Shown: piece by piece, positions 9,508-17,389 of the stretch
How positions within the stretch are numbered: position 1 is the stretch's first letter
Layout of the letters: the number at the start of each line of letters is the position of its first letter
NCBI GenBank assembly: GCA_010084195.1
Contig: RGPS01000036.1
Location: 1 to 36,691 of the forward strand
Length of the DNA: 36,691 nt
Reading direction: 5' to 3'
From: Terriglobia bacterium
GTDB taxonomy: Bacteria > Acidobacteriota > Terriglobia > Bryobacterales > Bryobacteraceae
Translations under genes and position numbers: made by a program
The notes under the pieces: model-generated
What the model was told of the DNA's origin: nothing
The model's database searches: none
The model's input: the letters and a program-made list of their open reading frames with translations, nothing else

Positions 9508-10539
9508 ATGATTAGAATTCGAATCTGGGCTTCGGCCACTCTATTGGTCGCCTGCGCGATCCTCGCAGGCTGCAACAGTTCGGCTCCTGCCGGTGTTGCG
9601 GCCACCGTGAATGGTCGCCCGGTTTACACCGCCGAGGTTGATCGCACCTACAAATCTCAGTTCCCCGGAAAGGCTGAAGGGGAAAATGAGGACCAGGTGC
9701 AGTTGCGCCGCCTCGAAATGCTGCGGTCGCTGATCGACAACGAGATCATGCTGCAGCGCGCCGAAAAGGCCGCCCTGGTGGCGACGGACGCAGACGTGGA
9801 ATCGCGTCTGACGGAGATGAAGACTCCGTACAGCAAGGAAGAATTCGAGAAACAATTGCAGGACTGGGGTCTTTCTCTGGATGAGCTGAAGGCCCGCGTT
9901 CGTAAAGACGAGAGCGTAAAGAAGCTCTTCAATAAGGAAATCACCTCAAGAATCAATATCACCGATACCGAAGTCAGCGCCTTCTACAACGCCAATCGGG
10001 GGATGTTCAACCTGCCGGAACCGCAGGTTCACCTTGCGCAGATCGTTGTCACGCCGCGTCCCGACCCCAACGTTCGCAACTTGAAGAACGACAAGGCACG
10101 AACGGACGACGAAGCGATGCGCAAGATCAAGGCGATCGAAGCCCGCCTGCGTCAGGGCGAGGATTTCGCCATGGTCGCCCAGAGCTATTCGGAAGACCCG
10201 CAGACGACGCCGAACGGTGGCGATCTCGGCTTCCTTCCTGAGTCTTCCCTCGACAAGGCGAGCCCGGATCTCCGCAAGCTGGTGCTTTCTCTGCAGCCCG
10301 GGAGCCTGTCGAACATCATCCGCACACCCGACGGCTACCGCATTCTGAAGGTGATTTCCAAGGAACCGGCGGGACAGCGGGATCTGAACGACCCGCGTGC
10401 GCAGCAGTCTATTCGCGAGATTCTGATCGAGCGCAAAGATCAGTTGCTGAAGACGGCTTATTACGAGATGGCCCGGAATGAAGCCAAAGTGGTGGATTTC
10501 ATGGCACGTCAGGTGTTTGGCACGACGTCGGGTAAATAA
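9508..10539 (+). CDS. Peptidyl-prolyl cis-trans isomerase lipoprotein, SurA/PrsA-like
   Basis: A 343-aa parvulin-type chaperone/isomerase acting on proteins outside the cytoplasm. The signal peptide ends in a lipobox, AILAGC, so the mature protein would be lipid-anchored at Cys22. A SurA N-like helical region covers about residues 30-165. A PpiC/rotamase domain follows (about 172-285) with the typical DFAMVAQSYSEDP and NGGDLGFLPESSL motifs. GAGGAG lies about 6 nt before the ATG. It precedes hicA by 34 bp on the same strand. In an organism with large beta-barrel receptors, a role in outer-membrane protein folding is a reasonable inference. Confidence 0.92.
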   Translation: MIRIRIWASATLLVACAILAGCNSSAPAGVAATVNGRPVYTAEVDRTYKSQFPGKAEGENEDQVQLRRLEMLRSLIDNEIMLQRAEKAALVATDADVESRLTEMKTPYSKEEFEKQLQDWGLSLDELKARVRKDESVKKLFNKEITSRINITDTEVSAFYNANRGMFNLPEPQVHLAQIVVTPRPDPNVRNLKNDKARTDDEAMRKIKAIEARLRQGEDFAMVAQSYSEDPQTTPNGGDLGFLPESSLDKASPDLRKLVLSLQPGSLSNIIRTPDGYRILKVISKEPAGQRDLNDPRAQQSIREILIERKDQLLKTAYYEMARNEAKVVDFMARQVFGTTSGK

Positions 10540-10573
10540 TTCCGCAGCCCGTTCCTGAAGTGGGAGTAAACTG

Positions 10574-10774
10574 ATGGCGTGGAGGGTGCGAGACCTGATC
10601 AGACGGCTTGAGTCGGACGGTTGGTGTCATGTCAGGACGACTGGCAGTCATCGGCACTTTAAGCACCCAACGAAACCGAATGTGGTAACCGTTCCCGGTC
10701 AGCTCAGTGACGATGTTCCTGTCGGTACTTTGAAATCAATTCTTCGAGCAGCTGGTCTGGAGGACCGGAAATGA
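10574..10774 (+). CDS. hicA: HicA-type mRNA interferase toxin
   Basis: A 66-aa double-stranded-RNA-binding-like fold protein of the HicA family, which cleaves mRNA independently of the ribosome. Visible family features are the N-terminal RDLIRRLESDGW helix, the catalytic-His block TTGSHRHFKHP, and VTVPGQLSDDVPVGTLKSIL. A Shine-Dalgarno GGGAG is 8 nt upstream. It overlaps hicB by 4 bp (ATGA), with the toxin first, the usual hicAB order. The key histidines are intact, so it is probably functional. Confidence 0.92.
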   Translation: MAWRVRDLIRRLESDGWCHVRTTGSHRHFKHPTKPNVVTVPGQLSDDVPVGTLKSILRAAGLEDRK

Positions 10775-10995
10775 GCGTCAGTTACGCAGTGGTGTTTGAA
10801 CAGGCTCCGGGAAACTGGGCTGCATGGGTTCCGGATTTGCCGGGTTGCTTCACCACCGGTGCGACTCTGGAAGAGACGAAAATAAATATCAGGGAAGCCA
10901 TTACCGGGCACCTGGAGACCATGCGAGCTTTTGGAGATCCGATTCCGCAACCCACCAGTACGGCTGCCGATGTTCGGGTAGATATCGCCGCGTAA
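10771..10995 (+). CDS. hicB: HicB-type antitoxin
   Basis: A 74-aa partner that neutralises HicA, with the partly degraded RNase H-like fold of HicB: YAVVFEQAPGNWAAWVPDLP followed by GCFTTGATLEETKINIREAI. It is short, with no C-terminal HTH or ribbon-helix-helix DNA-binding domain after the core, so autoregulation of the locus by HicB binding DNA is not evident. It is translationally coupled to hicA (ATGA overlap). Confidence 0.92.
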   Translation: MSVSYAVVFEQAPGNWAAWVPDLPGCFTTGATLEETKINIREAITGHLETMRAFGDPIPQPTSTAADVRVDIAA

Positions 10996-11033
10996 TCGGG
11001 AATAAACCCAGCGTGTCCCGGCATTTCCCGGTG

Positions 11034-11567
11034 ATGACTTCCCTCAAAAAGATCTCTCTGTTTCTGCTGGCGTCGCTCAGCCTTCTTGCCGGACAACCCG
11101 CTGTTGGCGAACCGGCTCCGGACTTCAGCCTCAAGACCGTCGCAGGCAAAGCGGTCCGCCTCTCCGAATTGACCCCGACCTCGCCCGTGGTGTTGGTTAT
11201 GCTCCGGGGCTACCCCGGCTACCAGTGCCCGTACTGTCAGTTGCAGGTTCGCGATTTCACCCAGAACGCACAATCGTTTGTGGATGTCGGTGTTCAGGTG
11301 GTCTTCGTCTATCCGGGGCCCATCGACAAGGCCAGTGAAGCGATTGCGGGCAAAGACTTTCCCTCCTCCAGGAAGATGCTGGTGGACCCCGATTACGCCG
11401 TCACGAAGCAGTACGGTTTGCGGTGGGATGCGGCGAAAGAGACGGCCTATCCTTCAACGTTCCTGCTGGACACGAAAGGTGTCATCTACTTCGCGAAGAT
11501 TGCGAAAATGCACGCAGGCAGGACATCGGCGGCGGAGATTCTGGAGTTACTGCCGAAGAAGAAGTGA
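11034..11567 (+). CDS. Secreted peroxiredoxin (AhpC/TSA/redoxin family)
   Basis: A 177-aa thioredoxin-fold protein. A signal peptide (MTSLKKISLFLLASLSLLAG) directs it out of the cytoplasm. The core starts PAPDFSLKTVAGKAVRLSEL. The active-site loop reads RGYPGYQCPYCQLQ, giving a CPYC pair at the position of the peroxidatic cysteine. Later parts (YGLRWDAAKETAYPSTFLLD) are typical of the redoxin/AhpC-TSA family. It likely reduces peroxides or acts as a thiol oxidoreductase in the periplasm. The start is the ATG before the signal peptide; the frame stays open further upstream, but that part overlaps hicB and does not look coding. Confidence 0.88.
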   Translation: MTSLKKISLFLLASLSLLAGQPAVGEPAPDFSLKTVAGKAVRLSELTPTSPVVLVMLRGYPGYQCPYCQLQVRDFTQNAQSFVDVGVQVVFVYPGPIDKASEAIAGKDFPSSRKMLVDPDYAVTKQYGLRWDAAKETAYPSTFLLDTKGVIYFAKIAKMHAGRTSAAEILELLPKKK

Positions 11568-11591
11568 GTACTTCGGCGCGTCAGGAGGGGC

Positions 11592-12869
11592 CTACTCGGG
11601 CAGCGGCTGACCCTTTGTCTCCACGGCGAACCGCACCAGGAACAGACCCAGGACGAAGGCAATCGAGGTGAGTGCGACCGGCACTCCGAGGCTTCCGTAG
11701 GCTGCGACTCCCATCCCCACCAGGAATGTGGCGCCGGCGGCTACGAAGCGTCCGATACCGAAAGCCAGCGCGATGGCGCTTCCCCGGCATTCTGTGCGGT
11801 ATTGCTCAGGTAACCACGCGAGATAGACGGGGAAACTGCCGCCCCCAATGCCGACAAAAAAGAGACACGTAATGAAAATCCCCAACGCTCCGTGGGGCAG
11901 GTAAAATGCCCATCCAAAGCCGACCGAGATCGACACTGCCATCAGGCTGAAGAAAAACGCTACGGCACCTCGTCGGCCCAGGCGTTCGGCCAGAAGATGC
12001 ATGCTGAGACAGGCGATCACGGTGCCGGTGGAAAGCAGCATCGTGGCCCAGGAGGCAATCTGCGCTGCGTCCTTCGGGCTGTAGCCATCCCGCATCGCGA
12101 CCTGGGTCACTGCCCCCGGCGCGTAGACCGTTCCGGCCCAGAGGCCGATCATCGAGACCAGCGCCAGCGTGCAGTTGATGATCGTCCGTGTCCTGTATTC
12201 CGGCGTGAACAGAGCCAGGAACGACTGCTTTGCCGAGACTACGCCCGCAGACTTCATCCGGTTCTTCCACTTTTCCGGCTCATGAACCCCATACCGGATC
12301 CAGGCCACAAACAACGCCGGCACGCCGCCGATCATGAACATGGCCCGCCAGCCGTAATGGGCACCAATCGTGTAGTTGAGCGCCGCAGCAATGAACGTGC
12401 CGACGTAATAGCCGCTGTTCAGAAAACCGGCACCCTGCAGGCGGCGATTCTCAGGCATCTCTTCGGCCACCAGCGTCGCCGCGCCCACAAACTCTCCACC
12501 CACACCGAACCCGGCCAGCATGCGGAAGACCGCGAGTTGCCAGACATCCTGCGCCAGACACCCCAGAAAGGTAAACAGCGAATAGCAGAGCACCGCCAGC
12601 ATCATCGTCTTCACACGGCCGAAGCGATCCGCCAGCGGCCCCCAAAGCGAGGCCATACCCCACCCGATCAGGAAGACAGAGAACAAAATGCTGCCGTAGG
12701 CCCCGAGGTTGCCCGGAGTGGCAGCGATGCCGCTTTTTGGCAGCAGTTCCTTCATGGCGGGCACCAGGACGAGCGCGAAGATAAACGAATCGACGCCGTC
12801 AAGCACAATGCCCCCCCACGCAGCGAAAAGACTTCGTTTCTGGTTGGTAGTGAGTTTGGTCTGGGTCAC
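11592..12869 (-). CDS. MFS transporter, metabolite:proton symporter type
   Basis: An inner-membrane permease of the major facilitator superfamily (425 aa, about 12 hydrophobic segments). The loop 2-3 signature is WGPLADRFGRVKTM (motif A), and a related motif follows in the second half (LLAERLGRRGAVAF). The N-terminus (LFAAWGGIVLDGVDSFIFAL) resembles sialate, shikimate or aromatic-acid symporters with Asp in TM1. The start codon is GTG, with AGGAG 5 nt upstream. It is the last gene of the minus-strand run beginning with hemD and lies 15 bp after the YceH gene. Substrate unknown. Confidence 0.9.
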   Translation of the reverse strand: MTQTKLTTNQKRSLFAAWGGIVLDGVDSFIFALVLVPAMKELLPKSGIAATPGNLGAYGSILFSVFLIGWGMASLWGPLADRFGRVKTMMLAVLCYSLFTFLGCLAQDVWQLAVFRMLAGFGVGGEFVGAATLVAEEMPENRRLQGAGFLNSGYYVGTFIAAALNYTIGAHYGWRAMFMIGGVPALFVAWIRYGVHEPEKWKNRMKSAGVVSAKQSFLALFTPEYRTRTIINCTLALVSMIGLWAGTVYAPGAVTQVAMRDGYSPKDAAQIASWATMLLSTGTVIACLSMHLLAERLGRRGAVAFFFSLMAVSISVGFGWAFYLPHGALGIFITCLFFVGIGGGSFPVYLAWLPEQYRTECRGSAIALAFGIGRFVAAGATFLVGMGVAAYGSLGVPVALTSIAFVLGLFLVRFAVETKGQPLPE

Positions 12870-12884
12870 GCGACTCCTGCGAGT

Positions 12885-13532
12885 TTACAGCACCGCCTCG
12901 AGCATGGCTCTGAGCGAGGCAACTTCCTGGCGGAGGGTGTCGACTTCGTGCTCGAGCGCGGTCACCCGGTCCCCCAGTGGCCCACTCCCCGCGTGGCTGG
13001 AAGCAGCGGCGACGGGCTCGGCGACGGCCTGTTCCAGGAAGCCCCCCAACGTCTGGCCGAACCGGGCTTCCTTCATGCCTGGTGCGGGGGCGAATTTCTG
13101 GGCGAGAACGCCTTCCTCCCGCTCCATCAGCTTGCGCAGGATGAGGTCAACTTCTTCCAGGTCAGAAAAGCTGTAGATCCGCTCACAGCGACCCTTGATC
13201 TCGCCCGGAGTCTGCTGTCCGCGCAGCAACAGAACACAAAGAATGGCGGTTTCGCGTCGCCCCAGGTTGAGTTTTTCCGTGAAGCGCTGGGCGTACTTTT
13301 TAACCCTTGCTCCGCCGCTGATCTCGGCCGCGAAACCGATATGCCGCAGGCTGTCGATAGCGTTCAGCACATCCGACTCGTCATACTCCACAACCGGGTA
13401 CCGGCTGGATTTCTGGTTGCACGCAGACACGAGGCTGTTGAGCGAAAGAGGATACGTCTCGGGGACGGTATTCTCCTTCTCGATCAGAGCGCCAAGGACG
13501 CGAATTTCGGGCGGGGTGAGCGAGTAATCCAC
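12885..13532 (-). CDS. YceH family protein (DUF480)
   Basis: A 215-aa protein of the YceH/DUF480 family, which consists of two winged-helix domains. The start DYSLTPPEIRVLGALIEKE, then TYPLSLNSLVSACNQKSSR and GGARVKKYAQRF, are near-invariant family blocks. The C-terminal end (about 185-215: LEHEVDTLRQEVASLRAML) is a short coiled coil. The start codon is GTG. The molecular role is not established; a DNA-binding or regulatory role is inferred from the fold. It sits between the CoA-binding protein gene and the MFS gene with 10- and 15-bp gaps. Confidence 0.92.
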   Translation of the reverse strand: MDYSLTPPEIRVLGALIEKENTVPETYPLSLNSLVSACNQKSSRYPVVEYDESDVLNAIDSLRHIGFAAEISGGARVKKYAQRFTEKLNLGRRETAILCVLLLRGQQTPGEIKGRCERIYSFSDLEEVDLILRKLMEREEGVLAQKFAPAPGMKEARFGQTLGGFLEQAVAEPVAAASSHAGSGPLGDRVTALEHEVDTLRQEVASLRAMLEAVL

Positions 13533-13542
13533 GTTGCCTAAC

Positions 13543-13959
13543 TTAGCAAGCCCGAACCAGCAGGCCGGCTCGAACCGCGTTTCGGTGCTCTTTCAGGATG
13601 CAGAGATCCATCACCACATCCAGACCCGCAGCCCGCGCCTGTTCTGCTGCTGCCTCATGCACAACCTCTTCCTGGAGCCACAAACCCTTTGCGCCGATTC
13701 GGATAGCCGATTCCACAATCTCCGGCACAAACTCCGGCCTCCGGAACACATTCACAATGTCCACCTTCTCGGGAATCTCTTCGAGCGTCGCGTAGCACTT
13801 TTCGCCCAGGATCATCGACTCGCCCGGGTTTACAGGGATGATCCGGTACCCCATGGCCTGCATGTACTCACTGACGCCAAAGCTCGGTCGCCAGGGTGAG
13901 TTGGAAAGTCCGACCACCGCGATCGTCTTTGAGTCCCGCAATAACGCTTCACCCGCCAT
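13543..13959 (-). CDS. CoA-binding domain protein (YccU-like)
   Basis: A 138-aa single-domain Rossmann-fold protein of the CoA-binding family: KTIAVVGLSNSPWRPSFGVS, then GYRIIPVNPGE and LWLQEEVVHEAAAEQARAAG, ending in the family's conserved MDLCILKEH. It resembles the nucleotide-binding domain of succinyl-CoA synthetase alpha but lacks the ligase domain. The cellular role is not established. It lies 11 bp after the pseudouridine synthase gene and is probably cotranscribed. Confidence 0.9.
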   Translation of the reverse strand: MAGEALLRDSKTIAVVGLSNSPWRPSFGVSEYMQAMGYRIIPVNPGESMILGEKCYATLEEIPEKVDIVNVFRRPEFVPEIVESAIRIGAKGLWLQEEVVHEAAAEQARAAGLDVVMDLCILKEHRNAVRAGLLVRAC

Positions 13960-13970
13960 GGCTGCGGAAA

Positions 13971-15008
13971 CTAACGCCCGCGCTTGGGCCCGGAGGGGCG
14001 CTTCGAGGGGGCGCCCGTACGTCCTGCCGCTGGTCCCGAACGCTTAACAGGTGGTCCGGAACGCTTCACCGAGGGTCCGGAACGCTTCACCGAGGGCGCT
14101 GAACTCTGGGCTGCCGGCCCTGAAGCCTTGATCGAAGTCCTTGTCGTAGTCCGGGGTAAAGCCTTACCGGACGGAGCACGCTTCGCTGCCGGTTTCCGGG
14201 GAGCAACCGCACGTCTGGCCAGGGTCAGTTCACTCGGCGCAACCTCGTCCTTCGCAACGCGCACAGGCCGGGACATTCTCTGCAGGCCCTTGATTTCGTG
14301 CGGCTCCAGGAAGCGGAACTCACCCGGTTTCAGGGTGCCCAGCTCCACATCGCCGATACTGATGCGCCGCAGCTTTTCGACCAGGTGTCCAAAATGCTTG
14401 AACATCGTCCGAATCTGCTGGTTCCGGCCCTCAATCAGGCGGACCTCGTACCACGGGTTATCGCCGCGCCGCACCAGCCGCAATCCGGCGGGGGCCGTAC
14501 GAATACCACTCAACGGCACACCATTGCGGAACTGTTCTTCCTCTTCCGGCGTGAGCGAACCCTTCGACTTCACCATGTACGTCTTCGGGATATGGCTTTT
14601 CGCAGTCGTAATCGCGTTCGCCAGTTCCCCGTCGTTCGTCAGCAGGATCAACCCCGTGCTGTGGTAATCCAGTCGACCCACCGGAAAGACCCGCGTTTTC
14701 AGGCCTTCCAGCAGATCCATCACTGTCTTCCGCCGCTGCGGATCACTCGCCGTGCTCATCACATTGTCGGGCTTGTGGAGCGCGAGGTAAATCAACTCGG
14801 TAGTTTCACCGCGTTTCAGCAGATGACCATCTACCTTGATGTAGTCATGGCTCGGGTCAGCTTTGGTGCCGAGTTCGGTGACCACTTTGCCGTTCACGGT
14901 GACGCGGCCTTCGGTGATCAGTTCTTCAGCTTTGCGGCGCGAGGCTATCCCAGCCTGGGCCAAAATCTTCTGCAGACGCTGCAGGTCTTCCTCATTCGAA
15001 AAGGACAC
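13971..15008 (-). CDS. rluB: Pseudouridine synthase, RluB/RsuA family, with basic repeat tail
   Basis: A 345-aa enzyme that converts a uridine of rRNA (probably 23S) to pseudouridine. An S4 RNA-binding domain covers about residues 8-65 (RLQKILAQAGIASRRKAEEL). The catalytic block is VGRLDYHSTGLILLTNDG with Asp114. The catalytic domain ends near residue 245. The last 100 residues are Lys/Arg/Pro/Ser-rich and contain repeats of the SGPSVKR/SGPPVKR type, probably a flexible RNA-binding tail. The start is GTG, one base before the scpB stop (TAGTG), so translation is probably coupled. RluB-type genes next to scpA/scpB are a common bacterial arrangement. The substrate base is inferred from the family. 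Confidence 0.92.
   Translation of the reverse strand: MSFSNEEDLQRLQKILAQAGIASRRKAEELITEGRVTVNGKVVTELGTKADPSHDYIKVDGHLLKRGETTELIYLALHKPDNVMSTASDPQRRKTVMDLLEGLKTRVFPVGRLDYHSTGLILLTNDGELANAITTAKSHIPKTYMVKSKGSLTPEEEEQFRNGVPLSGIRTAPAGLRLVRRGDNPWYEVRLIEGRNQQIRTMFKHFGHLVEKLRRISIGDVELGTLKPGEFRFLEPHEIKGLQRMSRPVRVAKDEVAPSELTLARRAVAPRKPAAKRAPSGKALPRTTTRTSIKASGPAAQSSAPSVKRSGPSVKRSGPPVKRSGPAAGRTGAPSKRPSGPKRGR
14053..14094. repeat. Two perfect 21-bp tandem repeats inside the rluB tail
   Basis: Units 14053-14073 and 14074-14094 are identical (GGTCCGGAACGCTTCACCGAG on the plus strand). Diverged copies flank them. They encode the basic heptapeptide repeats of the pseudouridine synthase tail, so copy number can change without breaking the frame. 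Confidence 0.9.
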
Positions 15009-15397
15009 TAAGTTTCAAACTCCACCGGGGGGTCTTGTACGGCCGGAGCCGGGGTTTCTGCGGGGTCTTCTGTTGCGACGGGCGCGGGGGCGGGTTCAGG
15101 TTCCACCGCCGCTGGTTCCGTGTCAAAACGAGCCAGTTCCTGGAATTCTTTCAAAGTGGGTAATTCCGCCAGGTCACGCAATCCAAACTGCACCAGAAAT
15201 TCGCGGGTGGTCTTGTACAGGATCGGTTTGCCGATCACCGCTTTGCGGCCTGCCGTGGCGATCAGGCGGCGTTCCACCAGCGTCTTCAGCACGCCGGCAC
15301 CCTGCACGCCGCGGATCTCCATAATTTCCGGAGCTGTAATGGGCTGCTTGTAAGCGATCACCGCCAATGTTTCCAGCGCCGGTAACGACAACTTCAA
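15008..15397 (-). CDS. scpB: Truncated ScpB: second winged-helix domain only
   Basis: ScpB is the winged-helix partner of the SMC-ScpA condensin. This 129-aa frame starts at the sequence that normally opens the second winged helix, LSLPALETLAVIAYKQPIT, and continues through EIRGVQGAGVLKTLVERRLI and GKPILYKTTREFLVQFGL, with an acidic/proline tail. Normal ScpB has about 180-250 residues with a first winged helix of about 80 residues before this point. That domain is absent here: the frame upstream hits a stop after only six more codons (PDLNPP precedes the TTG). The proposed start TTG overlaps the stop of the preceding small ORF (TTGA). Its neighbours scpA and rluB are normal. It is either a shortened protein or a gene damaged by deletion plus frame change; an assembly error is possible. 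Confidence 0.75.
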   Translation of the reverse strand: MKLSLPALETLAVIAYKQPITAPEIMEIRGVQGAGVLKTLVERRLIATAGRKAVIGKPILYKTTREFLVQFGLRDLAELPTLKEFQELARFDTEPAAVEPEPAPAPVATEDPAETPAPAVQDPPVEFET

Positions 15398-15594
15398 CGG
15401 CGGGTTGAGATCTGGTCAACTTTCTCGTCATCGGTGGCTTCATCCGGCAGCAGATCCTCGGCCGAGACCTCTTCCCGAATCTGTTCCGGCAGGTCGAGGC
15501 TGCCGGGGAAGTCCGCGACCCCCGGTTGCTCCGCTGCGGCTTCTGCCACCGCTTCTGCCTGTACTTCTACTACTTCTTCTTCAGGTGATGCCAT
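15394..15594 (-). CDS. Acidic small ORF between scpA and truncated scpB
   Basis: A 66-residue frame starting at ATG, 6 bp after the scpA stop. It is very rich in Glu, Asp and Ala (MASPEEEVVEVQAEAVAEAA at the start) and ends DEKVDQISTRR. No winged-helix pattern is visible. It overlaps the scpB fragment by 4 bases (TTGA) in another frame. The most likely reading is the surviving N-terminal leader of an scpB whose first folded domain was deleted. Alternatives are a coupled separate peptide or a frameshift-joined N-terminus; no classical slippery heptamer is present at the junction. Confidence 0.5.
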   Translation of the reverse strand: MASPEEEVVEVQAEAVAEAAAEQPGVADFPGSLDLPEQIREEVSAEDLLPDEATDDEKVDQISTRR

Positions 15595-15600
15595 TGCGTT

Positions 15601-16392
15601 CTACTTGTAATCCTCTTCTATATCGGCAGCCGCTGCGGGCTCACCATCGAAATTGTCGCCCTTGCCAAGCGCAATTTCGCCAAACAGATCCTTCTGCAGA
15701 ATCTGCGCCTTCTGTAACTTCACCATTTCCAGTACCGCCAGGAAAAGGCAGATCATCGCCCTGCGGCTCTTCTGCTGCTCCATCACCCGCAAAATAAACA
15801 GAGGTTTATCCGCACGCGTCAGGGCCAGCAGGCTGTGGACATGCGTCACCATGTCGGCCACCGAGACTTCCTCATCGGTAACTTCGTAAATTGGCCGGGA
15901 TTTCAGACGCGACAGCACTTCGCCGAACGCCTTCATCAGGTCGAAAAGATCAACGGCGAGGCCGGGGTCTTCGTCCTCCGCCATGAATTCCTTCATTTGC
16001 GGGTTGGACCAGACGTTCTCCTCGATCATGCGCTTCTGCTGCAGCATCTCGGCGGCGTCCTTGAAACGCTGGTGTTCCAGCAGGCGCTGCACGAGCTCTT
16101 CGCGGGGATCCTCTTCCCGTTCCCCTTCTTTTTTGAGAGCGGGGTCAACCGGCAGCAGCATCCGCGATTTGATGTGAATCAGGGTCGCCGCCATGAAGAT
16201 GAATTCGGCGCCGATGTCGAGATCCAGCTCTCTGGCTTTCTCCAGGAACGTCAGGTACTGCGACGTAATCGTCGCAATCGGAATGTCGCGGATGTCCACC
16301 TGCTGCTTGCGAATCAGGTCAAGCAACAGGTCGAGCGGCCCATCGTAGTGTTCGAGGTGAACGTTTAGCGGCGATTGTGAATCCGGGGACAC
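15601..16392 (-). CDS. scpA: Segregation and condensation protein A (kleisin)
   Basis: A 263-aa kleisin that bridges SMC heads in the condensin complex compacting and segregating the chromosome. The N-terminal signature is EHYDGPLDLLLDLIRKQQVD, followed by IPIATITSQYLTFLEKA and EFIFMAATLIHIKSRMLLP. The C-terminal winged helix covers about residues 175-245 (ICLFLAVLEMVKLQKAQILQ). The start is GTG; AAGGA abuts it directly, closer than ideal, but no other in-frame start precedes the conserved N-terminus. It lies 8 bp after hemD and is followed by an acidic ORF and a shortened scpB. Confidence 0.93.
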   Translation of the reverse strand: MSPDSQSPLNVHLEHYDGPLDLLLDLIRKQQVDIRDIPIATITSQYLTFLEKARELDLDIGAEFIFMAATLIHIKSRMLLPVDPALKKEGEREEDPREELVQRLLEHQRFKDAAEMLQQKRMIEENVWSNPQMKEFMAEDEDPGLAVDLFDLMKAFGEVLSRLKSRPIYEVTDEEVSVADMVTHVHSLLALTRADKPLFILRVMEQQKSRRAMICLFLAVLEMVKLQKAQILQKDLFGEIALGKGDNFDGEPAAAADIEEDYK

Positions 16393-16400
16393 TCCTTCTA

Positions 16401-17207
16401 TTATCGCTTGGCAGCCAGTAACTGTGCAGCTTCATTCACCAGGAGGCCCATTTTGGGGTGGCTGGGCTCAAAACCGGCCTTCAGTCCCAACTCTTCCAGG
16501 GCTTCTGAGGTGGTGGGGCCAATCGAGCCCAAAAAGATCCGGCCCAGCCCGGCGCGAACGGCTGCGGCGATCCCGTCTTCTTCCGCCACGCGCATCAGGT
16601 TCACCAGTTGCGTGGCCGTAGTGAGGAGCAGGGCATCTGCTTCCCCGGCGGCAATCCGCCGGGCCGCTTCGCGAAGGGGGGCGGTATCTTCCGGCAGGTC
16701 CCAGCCATAGATTCGAATCGTGGAGACATGCCGACCCTGAGCGCGCAGGCCATCGAGGAGGTCAGGGTTCGATTTGCCGTATTCCTGGACGACGACGCGG
16801 GTTTCCGGGCGAGGGGCCATGGTTTGGAGCGTTTCCCGCCAGGTGTTGGGTTCCGGAACCAGGACATTTGGCGGCAACCCCAGTTCGCGGAGGGCAAGAG
16901 AGGGTTTCGGGCCTCGGGCGACGAGGGTGATGTTCTTGAGGGCTGTCCGGACGGCGTCTTCGCCAAACCGGGTGAGGAGGGTTTTCCAGAGGAGGCGAGT
17001 GCCGACGCCTGTCAGAAAAATGGCACAGTCATAGTCCCCGGCGAGTAGCTGTTCTCCGAAAACGACGGCTTCCCCCTGGCTCTCCAGAGGAACCTCCCGC
17101 ATGGAGGGGGCCACAAACGGATCCCCCCCCTGCTTACGGATCAGAACAGCAATTTCCTCAGCCCTGCGGCTTTCGAGAGCGAGAATGCGGAGACCGTTGA
17201 AGGACAT
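16401..17207 (-). CDS. hemD: Uroporphyrinogen-III synthase
   Basis: A 268-aa enzyme that cyclises hydroxymethylbilane to uroporphyrinogen III in haem and corrinoid synthesis. The sequence fits the two-lobed HemD fold: ILALESRRAEEIAVLIRKQG at the N-terminus, DYDCAIFLTGVGTRLLW for the first-lobe 'FTS-like' loop, and GRIFLGSIGPTTSEALEELG in the second part, with a terminal LVNEAAQLLAAKR helix. HemD is weakly conserved, so the call rests on overall pattern and length. It is first in the minus-strand run, with CAGGAG upstream of the ATG. hemC is not adjacent. Confidence 0.85.
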   Translation of the reverse strand: MSFNGLRILALESRRAEEIAVLIRKQGGDPFVAPSMREVPLESQGEAVVFGEQLLAGDYDCAIFLTGVGTRLLWKTLLTRFGEDAVRTALKNITLVARGPKPSLALRELGLPPNVLVPEPNTWRETLQTMAPRPETRVVVQEYGKSNPDLLDGLRAQGRHVSTIRIYGWDLPEDTAPLREAARRIAAGEADALLLTTATQLVNLMRVAEEDGIAAAVRAGLGRIFLGSIGPTTSEALEELGLKAGFEPSHPKMGLLVNEAAQLLAAKR

Positions 17208-17389
17208 GGCCTATTTTCTCCTGACGAACGCCGCCACGCGGGACTCTTCTGAATCGCCCTGAAATCCGGAAGCCATCTTCAACCTCATTTTTTCGCTTCC
17301 AGGCGGAAGATGACTGTTTCTGTCCCCTTCCGGTCTTATCCAACGCTTTGAATATTTGTAAGCCTACAACACCCCAAGGTGAAAATTTT

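Noticed and set aside
11892..13541. Plus-strand open frame of about 550 codons across the MFS and YceH genes
   Set aside because: It spans two clear minus-strand genes and their gap; composition (Arg/His/Gln-rich) is typical of a shadow frame.
15394..15410. Programmed ribosomal frameshift joining the acidic ORF to scpB
   Set aside because: The junction (TCAACCCGCCGTTGA) has no classical X-XXY-YYZ slippery heptamer and no obvious downstream stem; deletion or a coupled restart is simpler.
17274..17312. Inverted repeat CATCTTC / GAAGATG upstream of the NHL gene
   Set aside because: Only 7 bp with a 25-nt loop, no U-tract, and compatible with chance.
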